From Uranotaenia lowii (lineage: Eukaryota > Arthropoda > Insecta > Diptera > Culicidae), in contig NC_073693.1 of the NCBI RefSeq assembly GCF_029784155.1, positions 20,930,002-20,994,001 of the forward strand: 64,000 nt of DNA, in the 5' to 3' direction. Below the pieces are notes generated by a model. It did not search any database and was not told where the DNA came from. It saw only the letters and a program-made list of their open reading frames with translations. Both the position numbers and the translations under genes were made by a program. The first letter of the stretch is position 1. Every line of letters begins with the position of its first letter. Positions 47,011 through 58,429 of the stretch are shown in pieces.

Positions 47011-47274
47011 TCGTCGCGTGGGTCTTTGCCGATTTCCATCCGAAATTTGTTGTTCGTTATTCGTTGCTTATGTTTTTTTAGTAGTCACAGGCTCGCAAGG
47101 CCCGCAGCTAACCCCACTATCTCGCAGGAGGACCGTCGTGATGTTGCTGTTTTGGGTCCCGAACACCACCAGGACGTTGTTGCACTCCGCACGCCGCCCC
47201 TAACATGGAGAACAGACGCGTACGAAGCCCCCTAACTCATTCTGCATGCGACCAAAGCATCCACCGGGGTTGGG

Positions 47275-47304
47275 TGAAAAAAAAAAAAAAAAAAAAAAAA
47301 ATTA
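47275..47304. repeat. LINE copy 2 target duplication (5' side) with A25 run
   Basis: TG, 25 A, TTA, directly next to the truncated 5' end of the LINE. It pairs with TGA9TTA at 42557-42570. The longer A run may reflect slippage after insertion. Confidence 0.55.
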
Positions 47305-48000
47305 AGCTTCTTAAATCTGTGGATTTTTATGTGTCATTTTTCAGTCATTTTTGTGTAATTCTTGTATCATTTTTGTGTCATTTTAAAGTGTCATTTGTGT
47401 CTTTTTTATGTCATTTTTGTGCCCTTTTTGTGTATTTTTGTGTCATGTTTATACCATTTTAGTTTATTTTTGTGCTTTTTGGAATTTTTGTACCATTTTT
47501 GTTTTATTTTTGTGTCATTTTTGTGTTTTTTTGTGTCATTATAGTAACATTTTTGTGTAATTTGGTGTTTTTTGCCATGTGTCATTTTTGTTCATTTTTT
47601 TTCATGTTTGTGTCATATTTGAATTTTTAAAATTCCGTATTTATACGATATTTAAGCCATTGCCATTGCCGTTTAAGCGCCATTTTTATGCCACTTTTAT
47701 GGCTTTTTAAGTCATTTTTGTGTCTTTTGGAGTTAGTTTGTGTAATTTTGTTGTCATTTTTTATCATGTTTATGACATTTTTTAACTTTTTTGACATTTT
47801 TGAATAATTTTTTAGTTTTTTTTTGTGTTATTTTCGTGTCATTTTTGTGCCAATTTTATGCCAGTTTTGTTTTGATTTTTGTGTCATTTTGGTCATTTTT
47901 TGTGCCTTTTTTGTTTTTGTGTGCCTTTTTATATTTTTGTGCCATTTTTGAGGAGTTTTGGGCAGTTTCTGTCATTTTTTAAAAGTTTTGGCATTTTTTG
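47305..48000 (+). repeat. Array 3, decayed left flank (11-bp type)
   Basis: Irregular TTTTTGTGTCATTTTTGTG-like units with many substitutions and gaps. The unit is closest to the 11-bp GTGTCATTTTT form. It grades into the regular core at about 48001. Confidence 0.8.
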
Positions 48001-50110
48001 ATATTTTTGTCATTTTTGTCATTTTTGTCATTTTTGTCATTTTTGTCATTTTTGTCATTTTTGTCATTTTTGTCATTTTTGTCATTTTTGTCATTTTTGT
48101 CATTTTTGTAAGATTTTTCATTTTTGTAATTTTAGTCAATTTTTGTCATTTTTGTCATTTTTGTCATTTTTGTCATTTTTGTCATTTTTGTCATTTTTGT
48201 CATTTTTGTCATTTTTGTCAGAAAAATGACAAACATTTTTCTCTTTTTTTTTGTCATTTTTGTCATTTTTGTCATTTTTGTCATTTTTGTCATTTTTATC
48301 ATTTTTGTCATTTTTGTCATTTTTGTCATTTTTGTCATTTTTGTCATTTTTGTCATTTTTGTCATTTTTGTCATTTTTGTAAGATTTTTCATTTTTGTAA
48401 TTTTAGTCAATTTTTGTCATTTTTGTCATTTTTGTCATTTTTGTCATTTTTGTCATTTTTGTCATTTTTGTCATTTTTGTCATTTTTGTAATTTTTGTAA
48501 TTTTTGTCATTTTTGTCATTTTTGTCATTTTTGTCATTTTTGTCATTTTTGTCATTTTTGTCATTTTTATCATTTTTGTCATTTTTGTCATTTTTGTCAT
48601 TTTTGTCATTTTTGTCATTTTTGTCATTTTTGTCATTTTTGTCATTTTTGTCATTTTTGTCATTTTTGTCATTTTTGTCATTTTTGTCATTTTTGTCATT
48701 TTTGTCATTTTTGTCATTTTTGTCATTTTTGTCATTTTTGTCATTTTTGTCATTTTTGTCATTTTTGTCATTTTTGTCATTTTTGTCATTTTTGTCATTT
48801 TTGTCATTTTTGTCATTTTTGTCATTTTTGTCATTTTTGTCATTTTTGTCATTTTTGTCATTTTTGTCATTTTTGTCATTTTTGTCATTTTTGTCATTTT
48901 TGTCATTTTTGTCATTTTTGTCATTTTTGTCATTTTTGTCATTTTTGTCATTTTTGTCATTTTTGTCATTTTTGTCATTTTTGTCATTTTTGTCATTTTT
49001 GTCATTTTTGTCATTTTTGTCATTTTTGTCATTTTTGTCATTTTTGTCATTTTTGTCATTTTTGTCATTTTTGTCATTTTTGTCATTTTTGTCATTTTTG
49101 TCATTTTTGTCATTTTTGTCATTTTTGTCATTTTTGTCATTTTTGTCATTTTTGTCATTTTCGTCATTTTTGTCATTTTTGTCGTTTTTGTCATTTTTGT
49201 CATTTTTGTCTTTTTTGTCATTTTTGTCATTCTTGTCATTTTTGTCATTTTTGTCATTTTTGTAATTTTTGTAATGTTTGTTATTTTTGTCATTTTTGTC
49301 ATTTTTGTAATTTTTGTCATTTTTGTAATTTTTGTCATTTTTGTAATTTTGTAATTTTTGTAATTTTTGTAATTTTTGTAATTTTTGTAATTTTTGTAAT
49401 TTTTGTAATTTTTGTATTTTTTGTAATTTTTGTCATTTTGTCATTTTTGTCATTTTTGTCATTTTTGTCATTTTTGTCATTTTTGTCATTTTTGTCATTT
49501 TTAACATTTTTGTCATTTTTTTCATTTTTAACATTTTTGTCATTTTTGTCATTTTTATCCTTTATGTCATTTTTGTCAATTTTGTCATTTTTGTCATTTT
49601 TGTCATTTTTGTCATTTTTGTCATTTTTGTCATTTTTGTAATTTTTGTAATTTTTGTAATTTTTGTAATTTTTGTAATTTTTGTAATTTTTGTAATTTTT
49701 GTAATTTTTGTTATTTTTGTAATTTTTGTAATTTTTGTAATTTTTGTAATTTTTGTAATTTTTGTAATTTTTGTAATTTTTGTAATTTTTGTAATTTTTG
49801 TAATTTTTGTAATTTTTGTAATTTTTGTTATTTTTGTCATTTTTGTCATTTTTGTCATTTTGTCATTTTTGTCATTTTTGTCATTTTTAACATTTTTGTC
49901 ATTTTTTTCATTTTTAACATTTTTGTCATTTTTGTCATTTTTGTCATTTTTGTCATTTTTGTCATTTTTGTCATTTTTGTCATTTTTGTCATTTTTGTCA
50001 TTTTTGTCATTTTTGTCATTTTTGTCATTTTTGTCATTTTTGTCATTTTTGTCATTTTTATCATTTTTGTCATTTTTGTTATTTTTGTCATTTTTGTTAT
50101 TTTTGTCAAT
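48001..50110 (+). repeat. Array 3 core, 9-bp unit GTCATTTTT
   Basis: Some 230 units. Long perfect runs (about 48500-49150) alternate with variant patches of GTAATTTTT (about 49340-49430 and 49632-49830). Irregular blocks are duplicated: one with AAGATTTTTCATTTTTG at 48111 and 48381, offset 270 bp or 30 units, and one with TTAACATTTTTGTCATTTTT at 49501 and 49887, offset 386 bp. A short inverted segment lies at about 48220-48240. Long frames such as 48226-49641 are artefacts. Confidence 0.97.
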
Positions 50111-50895
50111 TTTTGCTGTTTTTTCCTTTTTTTCATGTTCATCATTTTTGTTATTTTCGTGTCAATTTGGGTGTCATTCATGTGTCATTTACATATTTGT
50201 GTAATTTATGTCATTTTTGTCTTCTTTATCATTTTTTGTCATTTTTGTTATTTTTGATTGATTTTTGTGACAGTTTTGCGTTTTTTTTGTGTCATGTCTG
50301 TGTCATTTCTGTGTTATTTTTTATCATTTTGAGTCATTTTTTGTCATTTTTTGTCATTTTTATCTCATTTTTGTGTCTTTTTTTGTCATTTTGATGTCAT
50401 TTTTGTTTGATTTTTCAATTTTGTGTCATTTGCTTGTCATTTTTGTGTCATTTTCTTGTCATTTTTGTGTCAATTGCATGTCATTTTTGTTTCAATTTAA
50501 TGTTATCATTGGCCATTTTTGTCTCCTTTTTGTTTATTTTTGTGCCATTTTTGTGTCATTTTTGATTGATTTTCATTCCATTTCTGGGTTATTATCTTGT
50601 CATGTTTGTGACATTTCTGTGTAATTTTTTGTCATTTCTTGTGTCATCTATGGGTCATTTTTATGTCATTTTTGTGTCATTTTGGCGTCAAATTTATGTC
50701 ATTTTGATGTCATTTTTGTGCCATTTTTGTTTCATTTTTGCGTCAGTAAGTTTTTGTCATTATTTTTTGTGCCATATTTGCGTTATTTTTGTCGGTGTTA
50801 TTTTTGTGTCAATTTTGTGTCAATTTTTTGTTTGTATTGTGTCATTTTTTGTCATTTCTGTGTTATTTTTGTGTCATTTTTGTTTTATTTTTCAA
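50111..50895 (+). repeat. Array 3, decayed right flank
   Basis: The regular 9-bp core breaks down into imperfect 11-13-bp units (TTTTTGTGTCATTTT-like) with increasing mutation. It stops near 50895 in unique DNA. Confidence 0.8.
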
Positions 50896-52705
50896 CCCAT
50901 CTGCACAACGACTGTGATGGCAAAAGCAATATCTGATTATCTATTTTTAAGTTGTTGTGTTTGCCGTTTATCCATATATTTGAAATTTGTCGTATTTTCT
51001 GAAGATCTCGTATATTTTTCATCTCAGCATTATAAATTAGCTGAGTATAACGATATAAAAAAGGAATAAATCTTCTAATTATGAACATTCTACCATCGAT
51101 GTTTTTTCCATTTGCCATAAGTTTGAAATTTTTTAGATATTCCAGATCCAAGTGACGAGCTTTCCGTTGCAATGGATTTACTCTCTATTTACAAAGTTGT
51201 TTCTTACAATGCATAGTAAGAATCAACTTTTTAAGTAAAGAGCAAATTACTTTCAACTTTTCAAACTTTGACAAATTTACCATTCGTTATCGAAAAGTTC
51301 TTAAGCACATTCTATTCAATTTTGATATTTAGTTCCTCATTCTGAATTAATCGTTAGAAAACTATCTCTCTCACAGGGTAGAAATTGCGAGTTGCAATTA
51401 ACAAGTCTACAAATTAACAATTTTTTCCAAATCGTGGGTTTTCTAGATAATGATGGTTGCAAAATAAATTGTGGCCAAAAAAAATTGAATGGAATAAAGG
51501 CTAAATATTGAAAAAGACCATTTTTAGTGAGATTGAACTTTAATGTTTCATTAGTTTTGCTTCAAATGTTACTCATTTAAAAATGATCGTCTTTTGAGTC
51601 ACGTAATGAAGCATAAAATTGGGTGTTGAAATATTTTGCATACGCACAAACTGTATTGAACCAATTCAAGTAGGTACCCAATTTCAGAAGCAGAAGAAAA
51701 GGCATCTTCACATACCTTCAAAACTACTCGACTGAAAAAAAAACAAAATAAAAAAGAACCGTAAACCGTTTAACCAAATCGAGCGAACGAAAGCTCGGCC
51801 TTTAATCGAGGTAAAAAAAAGGAAAGAACCCAAAAGAGCAGACCATTCGTCAGAAATTCCTCCCTTCCACATTCCGTTTTGCGCTTCTAAAAGTCTCGAC
51901 CTTCCGGAGAACCCGTTTGTGGAGCCAAGGAGGTAAAAAAAACAACGAAAACAAACTAAAACCAATCCAGATCCAATAGGTTGGGTAGGCCGAACTTGAA
52001 TCGTTGGAGGCTTTCGACGACTCCGGCTGACCATCGCGAAATCGGCGCGGGAATTCAGTAGAGTTGGCCATATCTAGGTCAGCCCCAATGATCCCCATCG
52101 TAAATATAATCTTCAGGCCATCAGCAAAGCCGCGCGCCGCCACTTTCAGATCTACTCGATCGAGATCGGGTTCGGCGCTATTGGTCGTTGTGGGCTTTCA
52201 GCAACTTTAAACTTGAATTTTTTTTCTCACTATTTCTCTTTCTATTTTGCCGAAGTTGAAAACCAAATTAGATTTCAAGAAACTTAAACCGTACACAAGT
52301 TTTCTCCTCAATTTGGAGTACTGGAACAGCCAAGGCGGCCGAAACTTGAAAAAGACTTTTCCCGATGCCTATTAGTTTTATGAGGTGCCGAGAAGAAAGT
52401 GTTTGTATTTTGAAGTAGGCAGATATTTGAGGAATTTTTCGACACTTTCCGAGGCTGCTGCACCTATATATGTATATCGATAAGTTTGCTGTTGTGGAGT
52501 TGGGAGGAAACGAGGGGCCCAACAACGATTGGTCGTCGTGACAGTTATTAATAGGCCAGGAATGTTGCACTTCGAGTTGTGAATGCGTGTCAGTCCCGTT
52601 TCCTATCGGTCACGTTTTGGGAAAGTCGAAAGTAAACAAATTGCACAAAACGCGTAAATATAGTTGGGATTTTCATCAGAAAATTAAGTTTAATGTTTTA
52701 AATAA
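50896..52705. other. Unique DNA, no firm gene
   Basis: A moderately GC-rich part at about 51780-52150 and a CTATATATGTATATCGAT phrase near 52463 stand out. Minus-strand frames at 51708-52034 and 51850-52143 overlap each other in different frames and have no recognised domain. I see no repeat ends. Confidence 0.4.
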
Positions 52706-53405
52706 GTCAAAATTGTCAAAATTGTCAAAATTGTCAAAATTGTCAAAATTGTCAAAATTGTCAAAATTGTCAAAATTGTCAAAATTGTCAAAATTGTCAA
52801 AATTGTCAAAATTGTCAAAATTGTCAAAATTGTCAAAATTGTCAAAATTGTCAAAATTGTCAAAATTGTCAAAATTGTCAAAATTGTCAAAATTGTCAAA
52901 ATTGTCAAAATTGTCAAAATTGTCAAAATTGTCAAAATTGTCAAAATTGTCAAAATTGTCAAAATTGTCAAAATTGTCAAAATTGTCAAAATTGTCAAAA
53001 TTGTCAAAATTGTCAAAATTGTCAAAATTGTCAAAATTGTCAAAATTGTCAAAATTGTCAAAATTGTCAAAATTGTCAAAATTGTCAAAATTGTCAAAAT
53101 TGTCAAAATTGTCAAAATTGTCAAAATTGTCAAAATTGTCAAAATTGTCAAAATTGTCAAAATTGTCAAAATTGTCAAAATTGTCAAAATTGTCAAAATT
53201 GTCAAAATTTTCAAAATTTTCAAAATTGTCAAAATTGTCAAAATTGTCAAAATTGTCAAAATTGTCCAAATTGTCCAAATTGTCAAAATAATCGAAATTG
53301 TCAAAATTGTCAAAAATTTCAAAATTGTCAAAATTATCAAAATTGTCAAAATTGTCAAAATTGTCAAAATTGTCATCATTGCCCAAATTGTAAAAATTTG
53401 TAAAA
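52706..53405. repeat. Array 4, 9-bp unit GTCAAAATT (family B, inverted)
   Basis: About 75 units, essentially perfect from 52706 to about 53205, then with variants TTCAAAATT and GTCCAAATT. It is the reverse complement of the array 2 unit. Frames 52587-53291 and its complements are artefacts. Confidence 0.97.
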
Positions 53406-56400
53406 ATTTTTAAACTGTGACCCAAATATGGGTCTTGACTCAAACATTTTTTTTTTCGCATGTTTTTCAACATCAATTTTCCCTTATCTAGTCCCTGAAA
53501 TTTCATCTAAGTTGGATTCATTTCTCTACAAAAAAAAAAAAAAATTTGTAAAAATTTCCAAAATTTTTAAAATGCTCGAAATTCTTCAAGTTATTTTTAT
53601 TGTTATGAATCTGTAATTTTTTAGTTATTTTTTATATTTTTTTGTCTTATTTGTAATTTTTTCAATTATTCTCATTTTTTTTCTCGTCATTTCTTGAAGT
53701 TTTTTTTTCCTTTTTTTCCGAATTTTTTGTCAGTTTTGTTATGTTTTGTCGTTTTCTGTCATTTTTCGTCATTTCTGTCATTTTTTTATTTTTTTTTTCA
53801 TTTTTTTTTAATTTTTTGTCATTTTTTTTAATTTTCTGTAATTTTTTGTTTTTGATCGTAATCTTTTTTCAGTTCTATGTCCTTTTTTGTTTTTTTTATT
53901 TTTTTTAATTTGTCATTTTTTTCAGATTTCTTTAGTTTTAAGTTTTTTTTTGCCACTTTTAGCGTTTTCTGTCACTGAAATATTTTTTTATTTTTTTTTA
54001 TTTGTAATTTTTGTTTTTATTTTTGTTATTTTGTGTTATTTTATGTAACTTTTAGTCATTTTCAGTCGTTTTAAATTTTTTTTTGTTATTGTCTGTCTTT
54101 TTTTTAAATTTTACTGTTGGTTATTTATTGTATGAATTCATTTGTCAATTTTTGTCTTTCTTATTTTTGTTATTTTCTATCCTTTTTTTTCATTTTATGT
54201 CTTTTATTATAATTTTTTGTCAGTTTGCATCGTTTTCTGTCTTTTTTGTCATGCTTATTATTTGTATCATTGATTACAAGTTTTTGTTATATTTTTATTT
54301 TTTGTCAATTTTTGTTATTTATATTTTTTTGGAAATTTTTGTAATCTTTTTATTTTATGTTATTTCAGTTATTTTATGTTTCAGTTTTAATCATGTTTAT
54401 GTCATCTTTTGTTATATATTGATTTAATTTTTTGGCAATTCTTGTCTCTTCTTTTGTTGTTATTTGTCATTTTCTGTCATTTTTTAATTTTTGTGTTTTT
54501 TTGTCAGTTTTTGTAGTTTTTTTTTGTATGCTTTTGAAATTTTTTGTCATATTTTGTCATTTTTTCAGTTATCTGTTAGTTTTTGTAGTAAGTAGTGTTG
54601 TTAGTTTTTGTCTGTTTCTGGCATTTCTTTTAATCACTTTTCGCTTTTTCTGTCGTTATTTCTCGTTTTTGTCACTTTTGAATTTTTTTTGTAATTTTTT
54701 GTAATCTTTGGATTTTTTTTGTCTTTTACTTTGTTTTTGAATATTTTTTGTCATTTTTGTAATTTTTTGTAGTTTTCGTCATATTTTGTCACGACACAAT
54801 TTTTTGTCATTTTTTTCAATTTTCTGTTATTTTTTGGCTCTTTTTTGTTACTTTTTCACGTTTCATGTTATTTTCTGTTATTTTCGGTTAATTCTGTAAT
54901 TTTTTATCAATAGTTATAATTTAAAAAAAAGTTTATCGTTTTTTGTCAATTTTTGTCATTTTCTGTAATTTTTTATTATTTTTGTCAGTTTTCTTACTTT
55001 TATTTTACTTTTTTGTCACTTTTAAATGTTACTATCATTTTTTGTGACTTTCGGTAAATTTTTGTCATTTTCTGTGAATTTTTTGTTTTTTTTTAAGTTT
55101 TGTCATTTTAGTCATTTTTGTAATGATAAAATTTCCGTGTCATTTGGGTCATTTTTTGTCATTTTTGTCTTGTTTTGTGTTCTCGTATCACTTTTTGTCA
55201 TTTTATGTTAATTTTTTGTTATTTTTTCTTTTTTTATATTTTCCTAGTAGTTTGGACTTTTTTTCGCGTTTTTGTCGTTTTCTGTCGTATTTGTCATTTT
55301 TTATGAATTTTAGACATATTTTGTAATTTTTTCTCAGTTTTTGTCATTTGTTTTAATGACAAAATTTTTGTCTGATTTTTGGTCATTTATTCAGGTTGTT
55401 GTTATTTTTGTCTTTTATATCATTTTTGGTTTCTTTCATCACTTTCCGCGTTTTCTTTTTTTTTGCATTTTTGTCAATTTTTGTCTTTTTCGTCATTTTT
55501 TTAAGTTTTCTGTTATTTTATGTTACTTTTTGTCTTTTATTCTATATTTTTGTCAATTTTCGTCTTTTTATAAAATTTTTGTTTATTTTTTACATTGTTT
55601 GTCGTTTGTTTGTAATTTTTTATATTTTGGGGTTTTCGTTAAATTATGTCATTACACAATTTTTGGGTTCTTTTTTTTCAATTTTCTGTCATTTTTTTGT
55701 CACTTTTTCGCGTTTTCTGTCATGTTCTGTAACTTTTTGTTATTTTCTGTTATTTTTTATCATTTCTGTAATTTTTTGTAGTTTTTAAACATTTTTTGTC
55801 GTTTTTTGTTAATTTTTGTCATATTCCGTAATTTTTTGTCATTTATTGTAATATTTTGAAATTTTTTATCACTTTCATATCATTTTTTTGTATATTTTCT
55901 TAATGACAAAATTTATTTGTTCTTTTTTTCAGTGTTCTGTCTCTTTTTTTCTTTTTTCAATTTTTTCGCGTTTTCTGTCATTTTTTGTCATCTTTTGTCG
56001 TTTTTTTAATTTTTTTTTATAATTTTTTAGTCTTTTGGTGAATTATTGGCATATTTTGGAATTTTTTGTAATTTCTTGTGATTTTTTGTCATTTTTTCAG
56101 CTTTTGTCATTTTCAGTAGATTTTATCATGACAAGGTTTCTGTGTCAATTTTGGTCATTTTTTGTCATTTTGTGTCACTTTTTGTCAACTTATGTCGTTA
56201 TCTTCCATTCATTGATATTTTCTGTTTTTTGTTTTTTTTTTTTTTTTTTGAAAACTTTATATCATTTTTTGTCTTTTTTTCGTTTTAACCTTTAAAGTCT
56301 TTTTATTGTCCCTTTCTGTAATTTTTTTGTTTTTTGTTTTTGTAATTTTTTTGTCATTTTTTGTTATTTATATTAGTTGTAATTTTTTCACATTTTTTGT

Positions 56401-57000
56401 CATTTTCGTAATTGTTTGTCAATGTTTGTCATGACATAATTATTGTGTAATTTTCAGTGTCCTCCTATGTCATTTTTTAACTTTGTTCAGTTTTCTGTTT
56501 TATGTAATGGTTGTTTTTTTTTGTAATTTTTCATTTACTTTTTGCAGGTTTCTGAAGTTTTGTCTCTTTTAGCGTTTTTTGCCATTTTCAGTCATTTTTC
56601 GTCATCTTTCTCAGTTTTTCAGTCATTTATTCATATATTTTTAGATTTTTTTTTTATATTTTTTTGTCTTTTTGTGTATTTTTTCATCATTTTTTTGTCA
56701 TCTTCTGTCGTTTTCTCTAATTTTTGCCTTTTTTGTCTTGTAATTTATTGAAGGTAATTTTTTGTGTTTTTTTTTAAATTTCTTGTCCTTTTTTGCCATA
56801 TTTGATTTTTTTTTTTTGTCCTTTTTTGTCATTTTTGTCAGTTTTTTTGTAATTTTTTGTCGTTTTCTGTCATTTTTTTGTATTTTTTTTCATGAAATTC
56901 TTTGTTATGTTTGGCCTTTTTTGTCATTTTTGTTATTTTTGATCATTTTTATCGTGTTTGTCATTTTCTTTAATTGTTTGTCATTTTTGTCATTAATTAA
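53406..57000 (+). repeat. Array 5, strongly decayed TGTCA/T-rich array
   Basis: About 3.6 kb of T-rich sequence with GTCATTTTTT-like words at irregular 10-15-bp spacing. Many units have become GTAATTTT, GTTATTTT or GTCGTTTT. It is clearly derived from family A, but no phase is kept. Short frames rich in Phe, Leu and Ser are by-products. Confidence 0.85.
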
Positions 57001-58429
57001 CTCAATACCTCAAGAAGTTTTAGAGTTGTAATTTTGAATTTAATTGCACTTAGACTTTTGTATCGAAAGCTTCGTTAATATTCCACAATTGAAACGTTAA
57101 ACCTCGAGCTAACAGTCTCTCCAGTGTTTTTTTTATTTAAAATAAGAGTTATTTCCGTTAGATCATGTTATTTTTCCAGGAAAAATGAGCCTAAAATTTG
57201 AATATTTAAGTTTTGCAATAACTTATCCGGTACGATTTTTTTTGTTTCCTGAATCAAATTGATTAAAATGTAAACAATAAACAAGTCGAATGCATTAATC
57301 CAACCGGCAAACCAAACAGCATCCAGCGACTGATGAATGCAATCAAGTTCACCATTAGAAAAGGTCAATCATCTCCCTCAGGGCGGGAAGTTTTTTTTTT
57401 TTGTTTTGCAGCAGCCAGCCAACGATTTATTAAAAAGCCTAGCTACCGACTGAAGAGAATTACCAAATCGCCATGACTTATTGTTGTTGCATCTCCTATG
57501 TATTCAGACAATGGAAAACAATCGGTTGCAAAAATCCTTCTCTTCTGCAAATGCAGTCCAGAGGAAAAATTAATACCACTTAGTTAATGCGCCGGTCCAT
57601 TCGTGCAGACAGACAAATTTATCAGGAGGAAGAGGAAAAAAATCGTAACGACAAGAGAACCCTTCCATTCATGATAACAGCAACAAGATCAACATCAACA
57701 ACAAGAAAAAAAACTGTTCATGGGCGCGCGAGCACTTCGGAACATTAGTCAATGAACAATGTTGTTGATTCAGCAGAGGTCTCTTTTAGTGTAGTTTTTT
57801 TAGTCGTTCAACTGTTCCGTTTCATCTTTGGCCGTTTGGTTTGGCTGAAACTGCATCTCTTGAGATGAATTGTTGCATTTCACGGAACTGGTAGCATTGC
57901 AGTGATGAATAAAGGAAACACAACGACGAAGTCAGAGAAAGAAAGAAAGAAGATGTAAGAAAAACGCTTCCAACATTCCGCCATAACAAATCTTAAGCGT
58001 GTACAATAAGATTGCAATCTTGTGTGGCGATGATGATGGTTGGCTTTTTGGGGAGGAAAACAATCGAAGCCAAGTGAATGAACCTTTTAAGCCGGGGAGC
58101 GATCGCATTTTAAGAATAAATTTATTAGATAACATTAAATGGAAAACTCCGAATAACCCGGGTGGTTGCAAGGTCTCAAATAAATTTAAAAAAAATTGAA
58201 TGGGAAAAAGGCTCTTCGTATAGCTTGAAAGTTTAATTCAAAAATGAAAGTTCCAATTTAAGCATCAAAAGCTTTTGAAAGATCTTTATCACCCAAAATT
58301 TCATTAGAATGTACAGGAAAAACGACGAGATCCTCTTTAAAAAATACCACTGCTCAATGTCAAATGTCTAGAACAAACGAACGAAAGATTTACAAAATTT
58401 AAAAACTTAAAAAAGTTATGAAAATAAAA
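57001..58429. other. Unique island between two decayed arrays
   Basis: About 1.4 kb of ordinary sequence. A GGCGCGCGAGCACTTCGG phrase lies near 57723 and a (GAAA)-type run near 57936-57953. I see no gene with confidence. It separates array 5 from the oppositely oriented array 6. Confidence 0.45.

Larger units (their letters stand above)
42571..47274 (-). mobile_element. RTE/JAM1-like LINE, copy 2, minus strand, dead
   Basis: Same family as copy 1, running from 47274 (5') to 42571 (3'). The 3' tail is AAATAAAATAAAAAATAA on the minus strand. The 5' end is truncated, starting at ACCCAACCCCGGTGG, about 120 bases inside copy 1. Endonuclease (about 45750-47010) and RT (42604-44090) are separated by a 1.66-kb insertion. 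It also carries a 169-bp and smaller deletions in the RT. Outside these, identity to copy 1 is high, and it retains the endonuclease portion that copy 1 lost. Confidence 0.9.

Noticed and set aside
53406..57000. Many Phe/Leu-rich short frames that look like multi-pass membrane segments
   Set aside because: By-products of T-rich decayed repeat, with no shared frame or start.
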